A stretch of 64,000 nt of DNA from Oscillospiraceae bacterium (GTDB taxonomy: Bacteria; Bacillota; Clostridia; Oscillospirales; Oscillospiraceae), in the NCBI GenBank assembly GCA_017522015.1, contig JAFXAW010000029.1:1-64000 (forward strand). The letters run 5' to 3'. Positions 7,215 to 15,000 of the stretch are shown one piece after another (the stretch's first letter is position 1; every line of letters starts with the position of its first letter). Position numbers and translations under genes: made by a program. A model generated the notes under the pieces. That model searched no databases and had not been told where the DNA came from. It was given only the letters and a program-made list of their open reading frames with translations.

Positions 7215-8135
7215 ATGCTGAACGAAATTCAAAAGCAGATCCTCAAGGAGGTCGCCGACCTGCACGGCGTCCCCGCCGGGGCATACAACATCCGCGCCAA
7301 CGGCGAGAGCGCCGGGCGCAACACCACCGCGAACATCGACATCGTCACCAAGGAGGACGGCTCTGGTATCGACATCAACATCCGCCCCGGCACGAAGAAC
7401 GAGAGCGTACACATTCCCGTTGTGCTCAGCGAGAGCGGCCTGTGCGAGGTTGTTTATAACGACTTCTATGTGGGAGAGGACAGCGACGTGGTTATCGTCG
7501 CCGGCTGCGGCATCCACAACACCGGCAGCGAGGACAGCCGGCATGACGGCGTGCACACCTTCCACATCGGCAAAAACGCCCGCATCAAGTATGTCGAGAA
7601 GCACTACGGCGAGGGCGACGGCATGGGCAAGCGCATCCTCAACCCCGTGACGGAGATCTATCTGGAAGAGGGCGCCTATGCTGAAATGGAGATGGTGCAG
7701 ATCAAGGGCGTGGACTCCACCGTGCGCACGACGAAGGCCGTTCTTGCCGCGGGGGCAACGCTGCTTGTGCACGAGCGCCTGATGACGCACGGCGAGCAGA
7801 CCGCTGTGAGCGACTATGTCACCGAGCTCAACGGCGACGGTGCGAGCACAGACATTGTCTCCCGCTCCGTTGCGCGCGACCGCTCCGTGCAGCACTTCAA
7901 CTCCCGCATCGTGGGCAACGCCGCCTGCAGCGGCCACACCGCCTGCGACGCGATCATCATGGACGAGGCCAAAGTGATTGCCGTGCCCGCGCTGGACGCC
8001 AACAACGTCAACGCCGCGCTCATTCACGAGGCAGCCATCGGCAAGATCGCCGGCGAGCAGCTCATCAAGCTGATGACGCTCGGCCTGACCGAACAGGAAG
8101 CCGAGGAGAAGATCGTTGCGGGATTCCTGAAATAA
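7215..8135 (+). CDS. sufB: SufB/SufD-family Fe-S scaffold, short form
   Basis: A 306-residue SufBD-family protein, much shorter than classical SufB (about 470). It keeps the beta-helix core and the conserved end ALIHEAAIGKIAGEQLIKLM and DANNVNAALIHEA, the region that meets SufC. Cysteines and histidines that could take part in assembly include VAGCGIHNTG, CSGHTACDAI and the final HEAAIG. It lacks the N-terminal extension of SufB. The ATG at 7215 follows AGGGGGAGCG. Partner of the preceding SufC. Annotated elsewhere as SufD-like or SmsB; the minimal SmsCB system has been proposed as an ancestral Fe-S machinery. Confidence 0.85.
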   Translation: MLNEIQKQILKEVADLHGVPAGAYNIRANGESAGRNTTANIDIVTKEDGSGIDINIRPGTKNESVHIPVVLSESGLCEVVYNDFYVGEDSDVVIVAGCGIHNTGSEDSRHDGVHTFHIGKNARIKYVEKHYGEGDGMGKRILNPVTEIYLEEGAYAEMEMVQIKGVDSTVRTTKAVLAAGATLLVHERLMTHGEQTAVSDYVTELNGDGASTDIVSRSVARDRSVQHFNSRIVGNAACSGHTACDAIIMDEAKVIAVPALDANNVNAALIHEAAIGKIAGEQLIKLMTLGLTEQEAEEKIVAGFLK

Positions 8136-8151
8136 ACATACGGAAAACCAG

Positions 8152-8183
8152 GCGGGCGGCAGGAATGCTGCCCGCTTCGCTTT
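8152..8183 (+). terminator. Terminator of sufCB
   Basis: GCGGGCGGC (8152-8160) pairs with GCTGCCCGC (8167-8175) around a 6-base loop and is followed by TTCGCTTT. Confidence 0.65.
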
Positions 8184-8190
8184 GAAAATC

Positions 8191-8232
8191 TTAACAGAAA
8201 ATTCACCATGCGCGTCCGGTTCGGTTTATAAT
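8191..8232 (+). promoter_or_regulatory. Promoter of the two-component operon with two Pho-box hexamers
   Basis: TTAACA (8191-8196) and TTCACC (8202-8207) are direct repeats at exactly 11 bases, as in PhoP boxes, and lie upstream of a perfect TATAAT (8227-8232). This suggests autoregulation of the operon. Confidence 0.6.
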
Positions 8233-8294
8233 ATTGTTATGGAGTCCGCCCGGACTCCGCTCCGTCCGGGAGCATACAAAGGGGGGTTCAAGTC

Positions 8295-8999
8295 ATGGCA
8301 GAGAGCACAAAGACTGCGCTGATTATCGAGGACGACGGCAACATCGCCGAGCTGCTGCGCCTGTATCTGGAAAAGGACGGCTTCGCCGTTACGATCGCAT
8401 CCGACGGCGGCACCGGCGTTGAAAACGCGCGCGCACTCTCCCCCGACCTGATTTTGCTTGACATCATGCTGCCCGTCAAGGACGGCTGGCAGGTCTGCCG
8501 CGAGGTGCGCGCGTTCTCCAAAACGCCCATCATCATGCTCACCGCCAAAAGCGAAACGGAGGACAAGGTGTCCGGCCTGGAGATGGGCGCGGACGATTAC
8601 ATCACCAAGCCCTTTGAGATCAAGGAGCTGCTTGCGCGTGTGCACGCCGTCTGCCGCCGAACAGAGGCGGAAACGCCCGCCCAGCCGCCGAAGAAGCGGC
8701 TGCAATTTGACGAGCTGATCGTGGATCTTGACTCCTATGAGCTGACTGTCCGCGGCGAGCGCGTGGACGCGCCGCCCAAGGAGATGGAGCTGCTGTATCA
8801 TCTTGCCGCCTCACCCAACCGCGTCTACACCCGCAATCAGCTGCTGGATGAAGTCTGGGGCTTTGACTATTTCGGCGATTCCCGCACCGTGGATGTGCAC
8901 ATCAAGCGGCTGCGCGAAAAGCTGGAGGGTGTGAGCGCGCAGTGGTCGCTCAAGACCGTGTGGGGCGTCGGCTATAAGTTTGAGGTGCTGAACCATTAA
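8295..8999 (+). CDS. OmpR/PhoP-family response regulator
   Basis: A 234-residue regulator. The receiver domain (about 6-120) has the acidic pair EDD at 12-14, phospho-acceptor Asp56 in LILLDIMLP, Thr83 and Lys105. A winged-helix DNA-binding domain follows (about 137-232) with the typical RTVDVHIKRLREKL recognition helix. It is preceded by a GGGGGG-rich ribosome site and followed by the kinase gene, which overlaps its stop codon. TTCACA-type hexamers at an 11-base period both upstream of this gene and downstream of the kinase gene argue that it is the phosphate-starvation regulator PhoP. No pst or phoU gene is in the window, so the name is inference. Confidence 0.88.
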   Translation: MAESTKTALIIEDDGNIAELLRLYLEKDGFAVTIASDGGTGVENARALSPDLILLDIMLPVKDGWQVCREVRAFSKTPIIMLTAKSETEDKVSGLEMGADDYITKPFEIKELLARVHAVCRRTEAETPAQPPKKRLQFDELIVDLDSYELTVRGERVDAPPKEMELLYHLAASPNRVYTRNQLLDEVWGFDYFGDSRTVDVHIKRLREKLEGVSAQWSLKTVWGVGYKFEVLNH

Positions 9000-10455
9000 C
9001 AGTATTTACTTCAAAAACTTCATCTTCATGGCCTCTCTCGTGCTGGTGTGCTTCATGGTGCTGGGCGTGGCGTTCCTGTTTCTTGACCGGAACATCCTCG
9101 GCAACGAGCGCCGCGAGACGATGGCCGAAACCGCGCAGGAGCTCGCCGGGACCATTGCGGTCTACGCCGACCTTGATGTGCCGGACAGCGAGGCCGCCGC
9201 AAGCTGGCCCCGCATGGATCTGCGCATTCTGCTCAGCAACGTCTCGCGCACGAGCGGATTTCGCATCCTGCTGACGGATGCCGGCGGCAGCATTGTGTCC
9301 TGCTCCGATCCGCCCAATACGTGTACGCACGTCGGCCACGCCATCCGTCAGGAAGCGCTGCAAGGCATCCTGATGGCGGGAAACCGTGGCATGGTGGTGA
9401 ATTTCGATGCGCTTTTCGATTCGGCAATGCTGGTCGTCGCCGCGCCCATCGTCAGCGAGGGGCAGGATGAGGTTTCCGGCTGCGTGCTGGTGTTGGCCGA
9501 GGAAAAATACATCTCCGGCGCATGGCATTCGTTCCGGCAGCTTTTCTTCTTTATGGCGCTGGTTGTCATGCTCATCGCGTTTGTCATGTCCTTCATCGCC
9601 TCCAAACGCATGGCCAAGCCGCTCAACGAGATGGCGGCCGCCTCCCGCCGCTTCGCCCACGGCGATTTCTCCGCGCGCGTGGAGATTGAAAGCCGGGACG
9701 ACGAGCTCGGCGCGCTGACAATGTCCTTCAACGCGATGGCCGAATCGCTGGAAAAGAGCGAGGAGCGCCGCCGCGAATTTCTCGGCAACGTCTCGCACGA
9801 GCTGCGCACACCCATGACGACCATCGCGGGCTTTGCAGACGGCATCCTCGACGGCACCATCCCGCCCGAAAACCAGCAGAAATATCTGCAGGTGATCTCC
9901 ACGGAGACCAAGCGTCTGAGCCGACTCGTGCGGCGGATGCTGGATCTGGCAAGGCTGCAGGATGCAGATAAACTGGTGCTGCTCAGCCGGGAGTTTGACG
10001 CACGCGAGATGCTCACGCGCACGCTTCTGAGCTTTGAGGACAAGATCACCGCGCGTTCTCTGGACGCCGATGTGCGCATTCCGGAGGAAAACGTCCCCGT
10101 GCGCGGCGATGTGGACGCCATCGAACAGGTTGTCTACAACCTGCTGGAAAATGCCGTCAAATTCTCCGAACCCGGCAGCACGCTGGGCATCGCGCTCTGG
10201 AAACAGGGCGACAAGGCCTGCATCTCCGTGAAAAACCACGGCGAGACGATTGATGCGCGCGAGCTCAGCCGCGTTTTTGACCGCTTCCACAAAACGGATC
10301 ATTCCCGCTCGCGTGACCGTGACGGCGTGGGATTGGGTTTATACATCGTCAAATCCATCCTCAACAATCACGACGAGGACATCTTCGTAACCAGCCGCGA
10401 CGGGGTGACGGAATTCGTCTTCACGCTCTCGCTCAAGGAAAAAGCGCGCAGCTAA
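8995..10455 (+). CDS. Sensor histidine kinase, PhoR-like
   Basis: Membrane sensor kinase: TM1 near the N-terminus, an extracytoplasmic sensor of about 130 residues, TM2 (FFFMALVVMLIAFVMSF), a HAMP linker, then the dimerisation/phosphoacceptor domain with NVSHELRTPMT and the ATPase domain with NLLENAVKF and GVGLGLYIVK. The ATG at 9028 has no ribosome site. An AUU at 8995 is preceded by GAGGTG with ideal 7-base spacing, overlaps the response-regulator stop codon by one base, and adds INSIYFKNF, a typical charged start before TM1. I therefore place the start at 8995; if wrong, use 9028. It should phosphorylate the adjacent regulator. Confidence 0.85.
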   Translation: MNSIYFKNFIFMASLVLVCFMVLGVAFLFLDRNILGNERRETMAETAQELAGTIAVYADLDVPDSEAAASWPRMDLRILLSNVSRTSGFRILLTDAGGSIVSCSDPPNTCTHVGHAIRQEALQGILMAGNRGMVVNFDALFDSAMLVVAAPIVSEGQDEVSGCVLVLAEEKYISGAWHSFRQLFFFMALVVMLIAFVMSFIASKRMAKPLNEMAAASRRFAHGDFSARVEIESRDDELGALTMSFNAMAESLEKSEERRREFLGNVSHELRTPMTTIAGFADGILDGTIPPENQQKYLQVISTETKRLSRLVRRMLDLARLQDADKLVLLSREFDAREMLTRTLLSFEDKITARSLDADVRIPEENVPVRGDVDAIEQVVYNLLENAVKFSEPGSTLGIALWKQGDKACISVKNHGETIDARELSRVFDRFHKTDHSRSRDRDGVGLGLYIVKSILNNHDEDIFVTSRDGVTEFVFTLSLKEKARS

Positions 10456-10482
10456 GCAAAAAAGCCGCTCCGCCGCCCAATG

Positions 10483-10536
10483 TTCACAGAAGATTCACAA
10501 TCCATTCATATCCTGTACAAAGCATCGCGGTATAGT
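10483..10536 (+). promoter_or_regulatory. Pho-box array and promoter with no evident gene
   Basis: TTCACA (10483), TTCACA (10494), TTCATA (10505) and a weaker TACAAA (10516) are direct repeats at exactly 11 bases, the layout of a PhoP-activated promoter. A TATAGT -10 element follows at 10531-10536. Downstream there is only about 80 bases of pyrimidine-rich DNA before the convergent terminator at 10617-10660, and no start codon with a ribosome site. The promoter would make a short RNA or an antisense transcript of the next gene. Confidence 0.6.
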
Positions 10537-10616
10537 ACAATTGTCCCAAGAGAAAAGCAAACCACTTTTGCGATTCTTCACTTTTTTCCTCTCTCTCTTC
10601 TCTTTTTACAAGCATT

Positions 10617-10660
10617 GGAAAATGCGGAAGCCCCGGTCATCTGGCCGGGGCTTTCCGCAT
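10617..10660 (-). terminator. Terminator of the YwaF-like gene
   Basis: A 15-bp stem with one bulge (10622-10636 with 10645-10660, ATGCGGA...TCCGCAT). It is followed by TTTT on the complementary strand, about 40 bases past the stop codon of the leftward gene. Confidence 0.75.
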
Positions 10661-10701
10661 CCATGGGCTGGCAAAATTCTGCCATTATTTCCGCTTGACG
10701 C

Positions 10702-11457
10702 TCATAAGGGCTCTGCTTCGTCCGGGGCTTGCCGCTTTCTCCCTTTCCGCAGCCACGGGAGGTAGAGGGCAAGCCAGACCGCGGCCATGATCGGCAGGAA
10801 GCCCAGAATGTAGCCCGGGTTTCCGAGAAAGCGCGCGAACCATTCCAGCGGCGAGCCGGGCGCGGGGCTGTTGAGAAAGAAATAGTTTGTGCCCGTGAGC
10901 TTATTGAAAACATACATCACGGCCGCCACGGCGAGCACACAGACAAAGCACCGCGGCAGCCGCCGTGCCTCGGGCCGGATCAGTCCGCACGCCGTGCTCA
11001 TCGCGGGATAGGCTATGAGCAGGATGTGCCCGAGAAACGTGCCGATGCTCAGCAGATTGAGCGCCGGATAGTCCAGCCAGTCCGGAAAAACCAGCGCGAA
11101 GGCCGCGCCGGGCATGGTGAGGCAATAGAGCAGCTCCCCGGAGAGCTTGCCGCCGCGCAGACAGTTCCAAAGCACCACGAAAACGCTCATGCTGCACAGG
11201 TGCAGCGGCAACGTATAAACGCCCCACACGCCCGCCGAGAGCAGACAGAGCTGGCGGTTGGCCTCGCAGAGCAGGATGAGCACGCAAACCGCGCAGCGAA
11301 TCCTGCGCCTTCCGCGTTCGGAAGCACGTGCGCAGGCAATGCACAGCAGCAGCGTGATGGCCGCGGCAATCAGCAGCCAGAGGATATGTTCTTTTCCCAG
11401 CCAGCGAATGCCCACACCGGCGGGCAGATCGAGGTCAAACACAAAAAAGTTCTCCAT
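10702..11457 (-). CDS. YwaF/TIGR02206-family integral membrane protein
   Basis: A 251-residue protein with six to seven hydrophobic segments. The family hallmarks are GKEHILWLL near the start, the LPLHLCSMSVF segment in TM4, and a C-terminal PLEWF...NPGYILGFLP stretch; together these fit the uncharacterised YwaF family (TIGR02206). No enzymatic residues are known. I start at MENFFVFD (11457), where the family begins, although the ribosome site is weak. It is transcribed convergently to the two-component system and divergently from the CobW gene. Confidence 0.75.
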   Translation of the reverse strand: MENFFVFDLDLPAGVGIRWLGKEHILWLLIAAAITLLLCIACARASERGRRRIRCAVCVLILLCEANRQLCLLSAGVWGVYTLPLHLCSMSVFVVLWNCLRGGKLSGELLYCLTMPGAAFALVFPDWLDYPALNLLSIGTFLGHILLIAYPAMSTACGLIRPEARRLPRCFVCVLAVAAVMYVFNKLTGTNYFFLNSPAPGSPLEWFARFLGNPGYILGFLPIMAAVWLALYLPWLRKGRKRQAPDEAEPL

Positions 11458-11634
11458 GATTTCAGAATACCATGAAAAAGCCGGTTTTTCCAGAATCCCC
11501 TGTCGAAAAATGCCGGACGGCCGGAAAAAACGCTGCTGCATACCGTGCAATTCATGCGCCGGATCCAGCATCGCAGCCGGCAGGTGCGCGCCGGCGCAGG
11601 GGAGGTCTCCGCTTCTTTTTCCCCGCAGGAGGTC

Positions 11635-11662
11635 TTGTTTTTTTTCGTTCGTATGCTATAAT
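11635..11662 (+). promoter_or_regulatory. Promoter of the CobW/His-rich operon
   Basis: TTGTTT (11635-11640), a 16-base spacer and a perfect TATAAT (11657-11662), about 35 bases before the CobW start. No zinc- or nickel-regulator palindrome was recognised. Confidence 0.6.
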
Positions 11663-11695
11663 AGAGGAAACAAACTTGCAAGGAAGTGTGTCATT

Positions 11696-12298
11696 ATGAA
11701 AATCTTACTGCTGGGCGGCTTTCTCGGCTCCGGCAAAACCAGTGTTTTGCTGCCGCTGGCAAAATACATGACCGAACACAGCACATACACGGGCACGCGC
11801 GTGGCAATCATCGAAAATGAGATCGGTGATGTGAGCATCGACGGCATCACCCTGCGCAACGCCGGACTCTCCGTGCAGGAGCTGTTCTCCGGCTGCATCT
11901 GCTGCACCATCGGCACCGAACTGATCGAGGGGCTCAAGCGTCTGGAAAAGGACGCGAACCCCGAATGGGTCATCATCGAGGCGACGGGCGTTGCCTGTCC
12001 GGGCGCTGTGGCGGAAACGATTCTGGAGTTCATCCCGGAAATGGAAGAAATCCGCACCGCCGTGCTCTGTGATGCGGAGCGGCTTCACCGTCTGCTGCGC
12101 GCCATCACGGTGATTGCGCCCCAGCAGGTGAAGGACGCGCAGGTGCTGCTGCTCAACAAGATTGATTTGGTGGATGAGGAGCGTCTCGTCCAGACCGAGC
12201 AGATTCTGCGCGAATTCAACACCGAGGCGCCCATCTATCGCATCTGCGCGAAAGAGGGCATTGACGACGCGGTGCTGGCCGCGATCATAGGAGGCTGA
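11696..12298 (+). CDS. CobW/COG0523-type G3E GTPase, G domain only
   Basis: A 200-residue GTPase with Walker A GGFLGSGKTS (6-15), the metal-binding GCICCTIG motif (CxCC) that defines COG0523 metal chaperones, an Asp/Glu switch region (WVIIEATG) and NKID for guanine recognition. COG0523 proteins are usually 300 residues or more, with a second C-terminal domain; here the chain ends after the G domain. A very His/Cys-rich protein begins 4 bases after its stop, so the missing metal-binding tail seems to be supplied by a separate subunit. A role in delivering Zn, Ni or Co is likely. AAGGAAG precedes the ATG. Confidence 0.87.
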   Translation: MKILLLGGFLGSGKTSVLLPLAKYMTEHSTYTGTRVAIIENEIGDVSIDGITLRNAGLSVQELFSGCICCTIGTELIEGLKRLEKDANPEWVIIEATGVACPGAVAETILEFIPEMEEIRTAVLCDAERLHRLLRAITVIAPQQVKDAQVLLLNKIDLVDEERLVQTEQILREFNTEAPIYRICAKEGIDDAVLAAIIGG

Positions 12299-12302
12299 AC
12301 AA

Positions 12303-13022
12303 ATGCACGAGCATGAGCATTGCCACGACGAGAACTGCAGCTGCCACGAGCACGAGCATCATCACCACGAGCACGAGCATCATCACCACGAGCACTGCCA
12401 TGATGAAAACTGCTCCTGCCACGAGCATGAGCATCACCATGAGCACCATCACCACGACGGGCACTGCCACGATGAGAACTGCTCCTGCCACGAGCATGAG
12501 CATCATCATGAGCACCATCATCACGACGGACACTGCCACGATGAGAACTGCTCCTGCCACGAGCACGAGCATCACCATGAGCACCATCACCACGACGGGC
12601 ACTGCCACGATGAGAACTGCTCCTGCCATGAGCATGAGCATCATCACCATCACGAGGCGGGCTGCACCTGCGAGGAATGCGCGCCTTCGGCCTTCCGCTT
12701 CACGCGCGTTGACGGCGCAACGGCGGCGGCGGCGCACTTCCGCATGGCCGGTGCGCAGGATGCGATTGTTTCCGAGGTTTCTTCCCGCGTTCAGGCGCTG
12801 TGCGGGGATATTGACGCGCTCGGCGGCTTCGTCGGCCACGTCAAGGGGGCCGTGCAAAGCGAGGGCGATCTGACCACCTTCTCCTGCACCGGCGGCGCGG
12901 TTACGCTCGCGACCAAGGCGGCCGAGGGATGCCAGATCGATCTGGTTGCCATTGTTGTCGGCCTCGGGGATGAGGATCTGGAAAAAGCCGTTCGGGGACG
13001 TTTCCCGGAGATCGGCGCTTAA
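12303..13022 (+). CDS. His/Cys-rich metal-binding repeat protein
   Basis: A 239-residue protein in two parts. Residues 1-120 are almost only His, Glu, Cys, Asp and Asn: five copies of HCHDENCSCHEHEHHH, the middle three being identical 23-residue units. About 57 His and 15 Cys lie in these 120 residues. Residues 121-239 start with CTCEEC and form an ordinary globular domain (from about 130) that I cannot assign; it has two further Cys and a Gly-rich region. There is no signal peptide, so it is cytoplasmic. Together with the CobW GTPase 4 bases upstream it looks like a metal store or donor, comparable in principle to the His-rich tails of HypB, SlyD or CobW proteins. The bound metal is unknown. 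Confidence 0.85.
   Translation: MHEHEHCHDENCSCHEHEHHHHEHEHHHHEHCHDENCSCHEHEHHHEHHHHDGHCHDENCSCHEHEHHHEHHHHDGHCHDENCSCHEHEHHHEHHHHDGHCHDENCSCHEHEHHHHHEAGCTCEECAPSAFRFTRVDGATAAAAHFRMAGAQDAIVSEVSSRVQALCGDIDALGGFVGHVKGAVQSEGDLTTFSCTGGAVTLATKAAEGCQIDLVAIVVGLGDEDLEKAVRGRFPEIGA
12318..12662 (+). repeat. Coding tandem repeats of 63-75 bp (His/Cys units)
   Basis: Five units encoding HCHDENCSC-His-rich segments. Units 2, 3 and 4 are 69 bp each and differ almost only at third codon positions; the outer units are 75 and 63 bp. Such repeats can expand or shrink by recombination, so repeat number may vary between strains. Confidence 0.9.
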
Positions 13023-13038
13023 TAAGTTCCAACACACA

Positions 13039-13071
13039 AAAAGGGCGGATGCGCATTGCATCCGCCCTTTT
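13039..13071. terminator. Bidirectional terminator between the His-rich and PASTA genes
   Basis: AAAAGGGCGGATGC (13039-13052) and GCATCCGCCCTTTT (13058-13071) form a perfect 14-bp stem with A- and T-runs on its two sides, serving both converging genes. Confidence 0.9.
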
Positions 13072-13090
13072 ATTCTTTCCGTTTCCGGGT

Positions 13091-14104
13091 CTATTCCTCC
13101 GGCTCCGGAGTTTCGTCCTCCGGCTGCTGTTCTTCCGGCGCAACGTCCTCCGGTGTTTCTGCGTCCGGTGTTTCCTCCTCCGTCGGAACATCCTCCGGCG
13201 GCTTCTCCTCTGCCTCCGGCGCCGCGCGGAAGACCGCATAGAGCGTGTGGTCTGCCCGCACGTTCGGGAACTCATATTCCTCGGGCGCACCGACGCTCAC
13301 GCCGTCCACCTTCAGCTCCGCGAGAACATAGCCCTTGTCCGGCGTGACGGTAAAGCGCGCCGTCTCGCCTTTTTTGACCGTCACCCGTCCGCCGGGCGTG
13401 ATGGAGCCGCCCTTGCCGCAGGTCACGGTGATCGTGAAGGTCTCCGCCGGTCCCTTGGAAACGATACAATGGATTGCCTCGCTGGGGCGCAGCCCCGTTC
13501 CGGCCTCCGGTTCCTGCCAGATCACCGTGCCAGCCGGCTCGTCGCTGGTTTGCTCGCCATCCTTGATGATGTTGAGCCCCACGCCCTCGGCCATGGACCT
13601 TGCTTCCTCATAATTCTGGCCCAGAAGCTTGGGGGCATACACCTCCAGCTCCTCCACCGGCTTTTCCGGCACGCGCACAGCGTCGCTGCCGTTCGAGACC
13701 GTGAGCGTGACCGTCTGGTTGCTGCGCAGCGTTCTCCCCTCCGGGATACTCTGGTCGATGACCACGCCCGCAGCCTCCTCGCTCGAGGCCGATTTCACGG
13801 AGATTTTCAGGCCGAGCGCTTCGAGCATCAGCCGCGCGTTGTCCTCCGTCTGGCCGATCACGCCCGGCATGGTCTCTGCATCCCGGGCAACAAAATCAAA
13901 CACGCCGCCCAGAACACACAGCACCACCGTCAGCGCCGCGAGCAGCGCCGCGATCGCCACGGCAAAGCTCCATCGGCGTACACGGTTCGCGCCGGTTTTC
14001 CCGCTGCGCGCCGCGACCGGGCGCTGACGCTTGCCGCAAACCGGACAGCGCTCCATATTCCCCTGTATCTCCGCCCCGCAATAGGTACAGACCTTTTGTT
14101 TCAT
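13091..14104 (-). CDS. Zinc-ribbon, single-pass membrane protein with two PASTA domains
   Basis: 337 residues. An N-terminal zinc ribbon (Cys6, Cys9, Cys20, Cys23) is followed by a basic linker and one TM helix at about 42-66. Two PASTA domains follow (about 75-135 and 145-210; MPGVIGQTEDNARLMLEALG and LLGQNYEEARSMAEG). Next comes a beta domain of the Listeria-Bacteroides repeat type (about 215-285, PDKGYVLAELKVDG) and a Pro/Glu/Asp-rich tail. PASTA domains bind peptidoglycan fragments, usually on Ser/Thr kinases or penicillin-binding proteins; here there is no kinase domain. It may sense or anchor to the wall with a cytoplasmic zinc ribbon. The ATG at 14104 has GGAGGAAG upstream. Confidence 0.8.
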   Translation of the reverse strand: MKQKVCTYCGAEIQGNMERCPVCGKRQRPVAARSGKTGANRVRRWSFAVAIAALLAALTVVLCVLGGVFDFVARDAETMPGVIGQTEDNARLMLEALGLKISVKSASSEEAAGVVIDQSIPEGRTLRSNQTVTLTVSNGSDAVRVPEKPVEELEVYAPKLLGQNYEEARSMAEGVGLNIIKDGEQTSDEPAGTVIWQEPEAGTGLRPSEAIHCIVSKGPAETFTITVTCGKGGSITPGGRVTVKKGETARFTVTPDKGYVLAELKVDGVSVGAPEEYEFPNVRADHTLYAVFRAAPEAEEKPPEDVPTEEETPDAETPEDVAPEEQQPEDETPEPEE

Positions 14105-14216
14105 TGTGCTTCCTCCAAAATGCGCAACCGCTCCGTTTTCCGGCATCTCGGCAAGTCCGAAAAGCGCGTTAAAACCGTGAAGCTGCCGAAAGCGCTGCAT
14201 ATGCTTATGCCGCTTC

Positions 14217-14951
14217 TCAGCGCGCGTTCACAACCTGAATAATTTTCTGCAAAAGCGCCGGATCGAAATCCTCAAAGCCCGCGACTGCGATTTCCTGCCC
14301 CGCAATGGTGCGCAGCCACGTTGCCGCGGCGGCAAATCTGCCGTAATCCAGGCTCAGATGGAATCCGTCTCTGCAAAGGGAGAGACCTCCGTTTTGATAA
14401 TCAAACTCCGGCACCGTATCCCGCAGGGTCTGAATCACCTCGCCCGCCGGGATCAGCGCAGCGCCGATGGATGCAGCGGCGATTTCGCTCGTTTCCTTGA
14501 TGCGCCTATACATCTCGCCCTGATCTCGATTGTATTTTACGAAACTACTATGCGTAGCATCCGCTTCATATGCCCAGGTCTGGTGGAAATACAGCTTTGC
14601 CGCCGGGCATTCTTTTTTCACCAGATCCACAAGCTGGGAGAGATAGGGCTCATAGCTTTCGTAAATGCCGCTCGTGCTGCTTACCTGCTGTACCGTGATC
14701 ACATCCCAGGCTCTGAGCCGCAACGCTTCCAGGATGCTGATTTTTCTTTCGCAGGGATTGCCGTTGGGCTCCAGATCATAGGCTTCCTCGTTGCTCTGTA
14801 CGTTGTTCCAGTGCATCTCCAGGCTGCAGCCGGGCACGAAGAGATTGATCAGTTCCATCTCCACGCCATGCGCCTGCGCCAATTTTTGAAGCCATCTGTG
14901 TGCATCTTGCGAAAAACTGTTTCCGATTGACAAAATCTGCATTGCGTTCAC
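14217..14951 (-). CDS. DUF4886 (SGNH-like hydrolase) protein
   Basis: A 244-residue protein with GNSFS at about 10-14 (block I, nucleophile Ser) and DGFHLS near the C-terminus (block V Asp-x-x-His), the arrangement of DUF4886/SGNH esterases. VQQVSSTSG is likely the block III region. No signal peptide is visible. These enzymes deacylate carbohydrates or related esters; the substrate is unknown. Starting at MQILSIGNS (14942) is equally possible. Confidence 0.75.
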   Translation of the reverse strand: MNAMQILSIGNSFSQDAHRWLQKLAQAHGVEMELINLFVPGCSLEMHWNNVQSNEEAYDLEPNGNPCERKISILEALRLRAWDVITVQQVSSTSGIYESYEPYLSQLVDLVKKECPAAKLYFHQTWAYEADATHSSFVKYNRDQGEMYRRIKETSEIAAASIGAALIPAGEVIQTLRDTVPEFDYQNGGLSLCRDGFHLSLDYGRFAAAATWLRTIAGQEIAVAGFEDFDPALLQKIIQVVNAR

Positions 14952-15000
14952 CTGCTTATAAAATTCTTTCTTTCAAATCTGCCTGTGCCAAGTCCTCACT

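Noticed and set aside
12318..12662. CRISPR-like direct repeats
   Set aside because: The repeats are coding, His/Cys units with no spacers.
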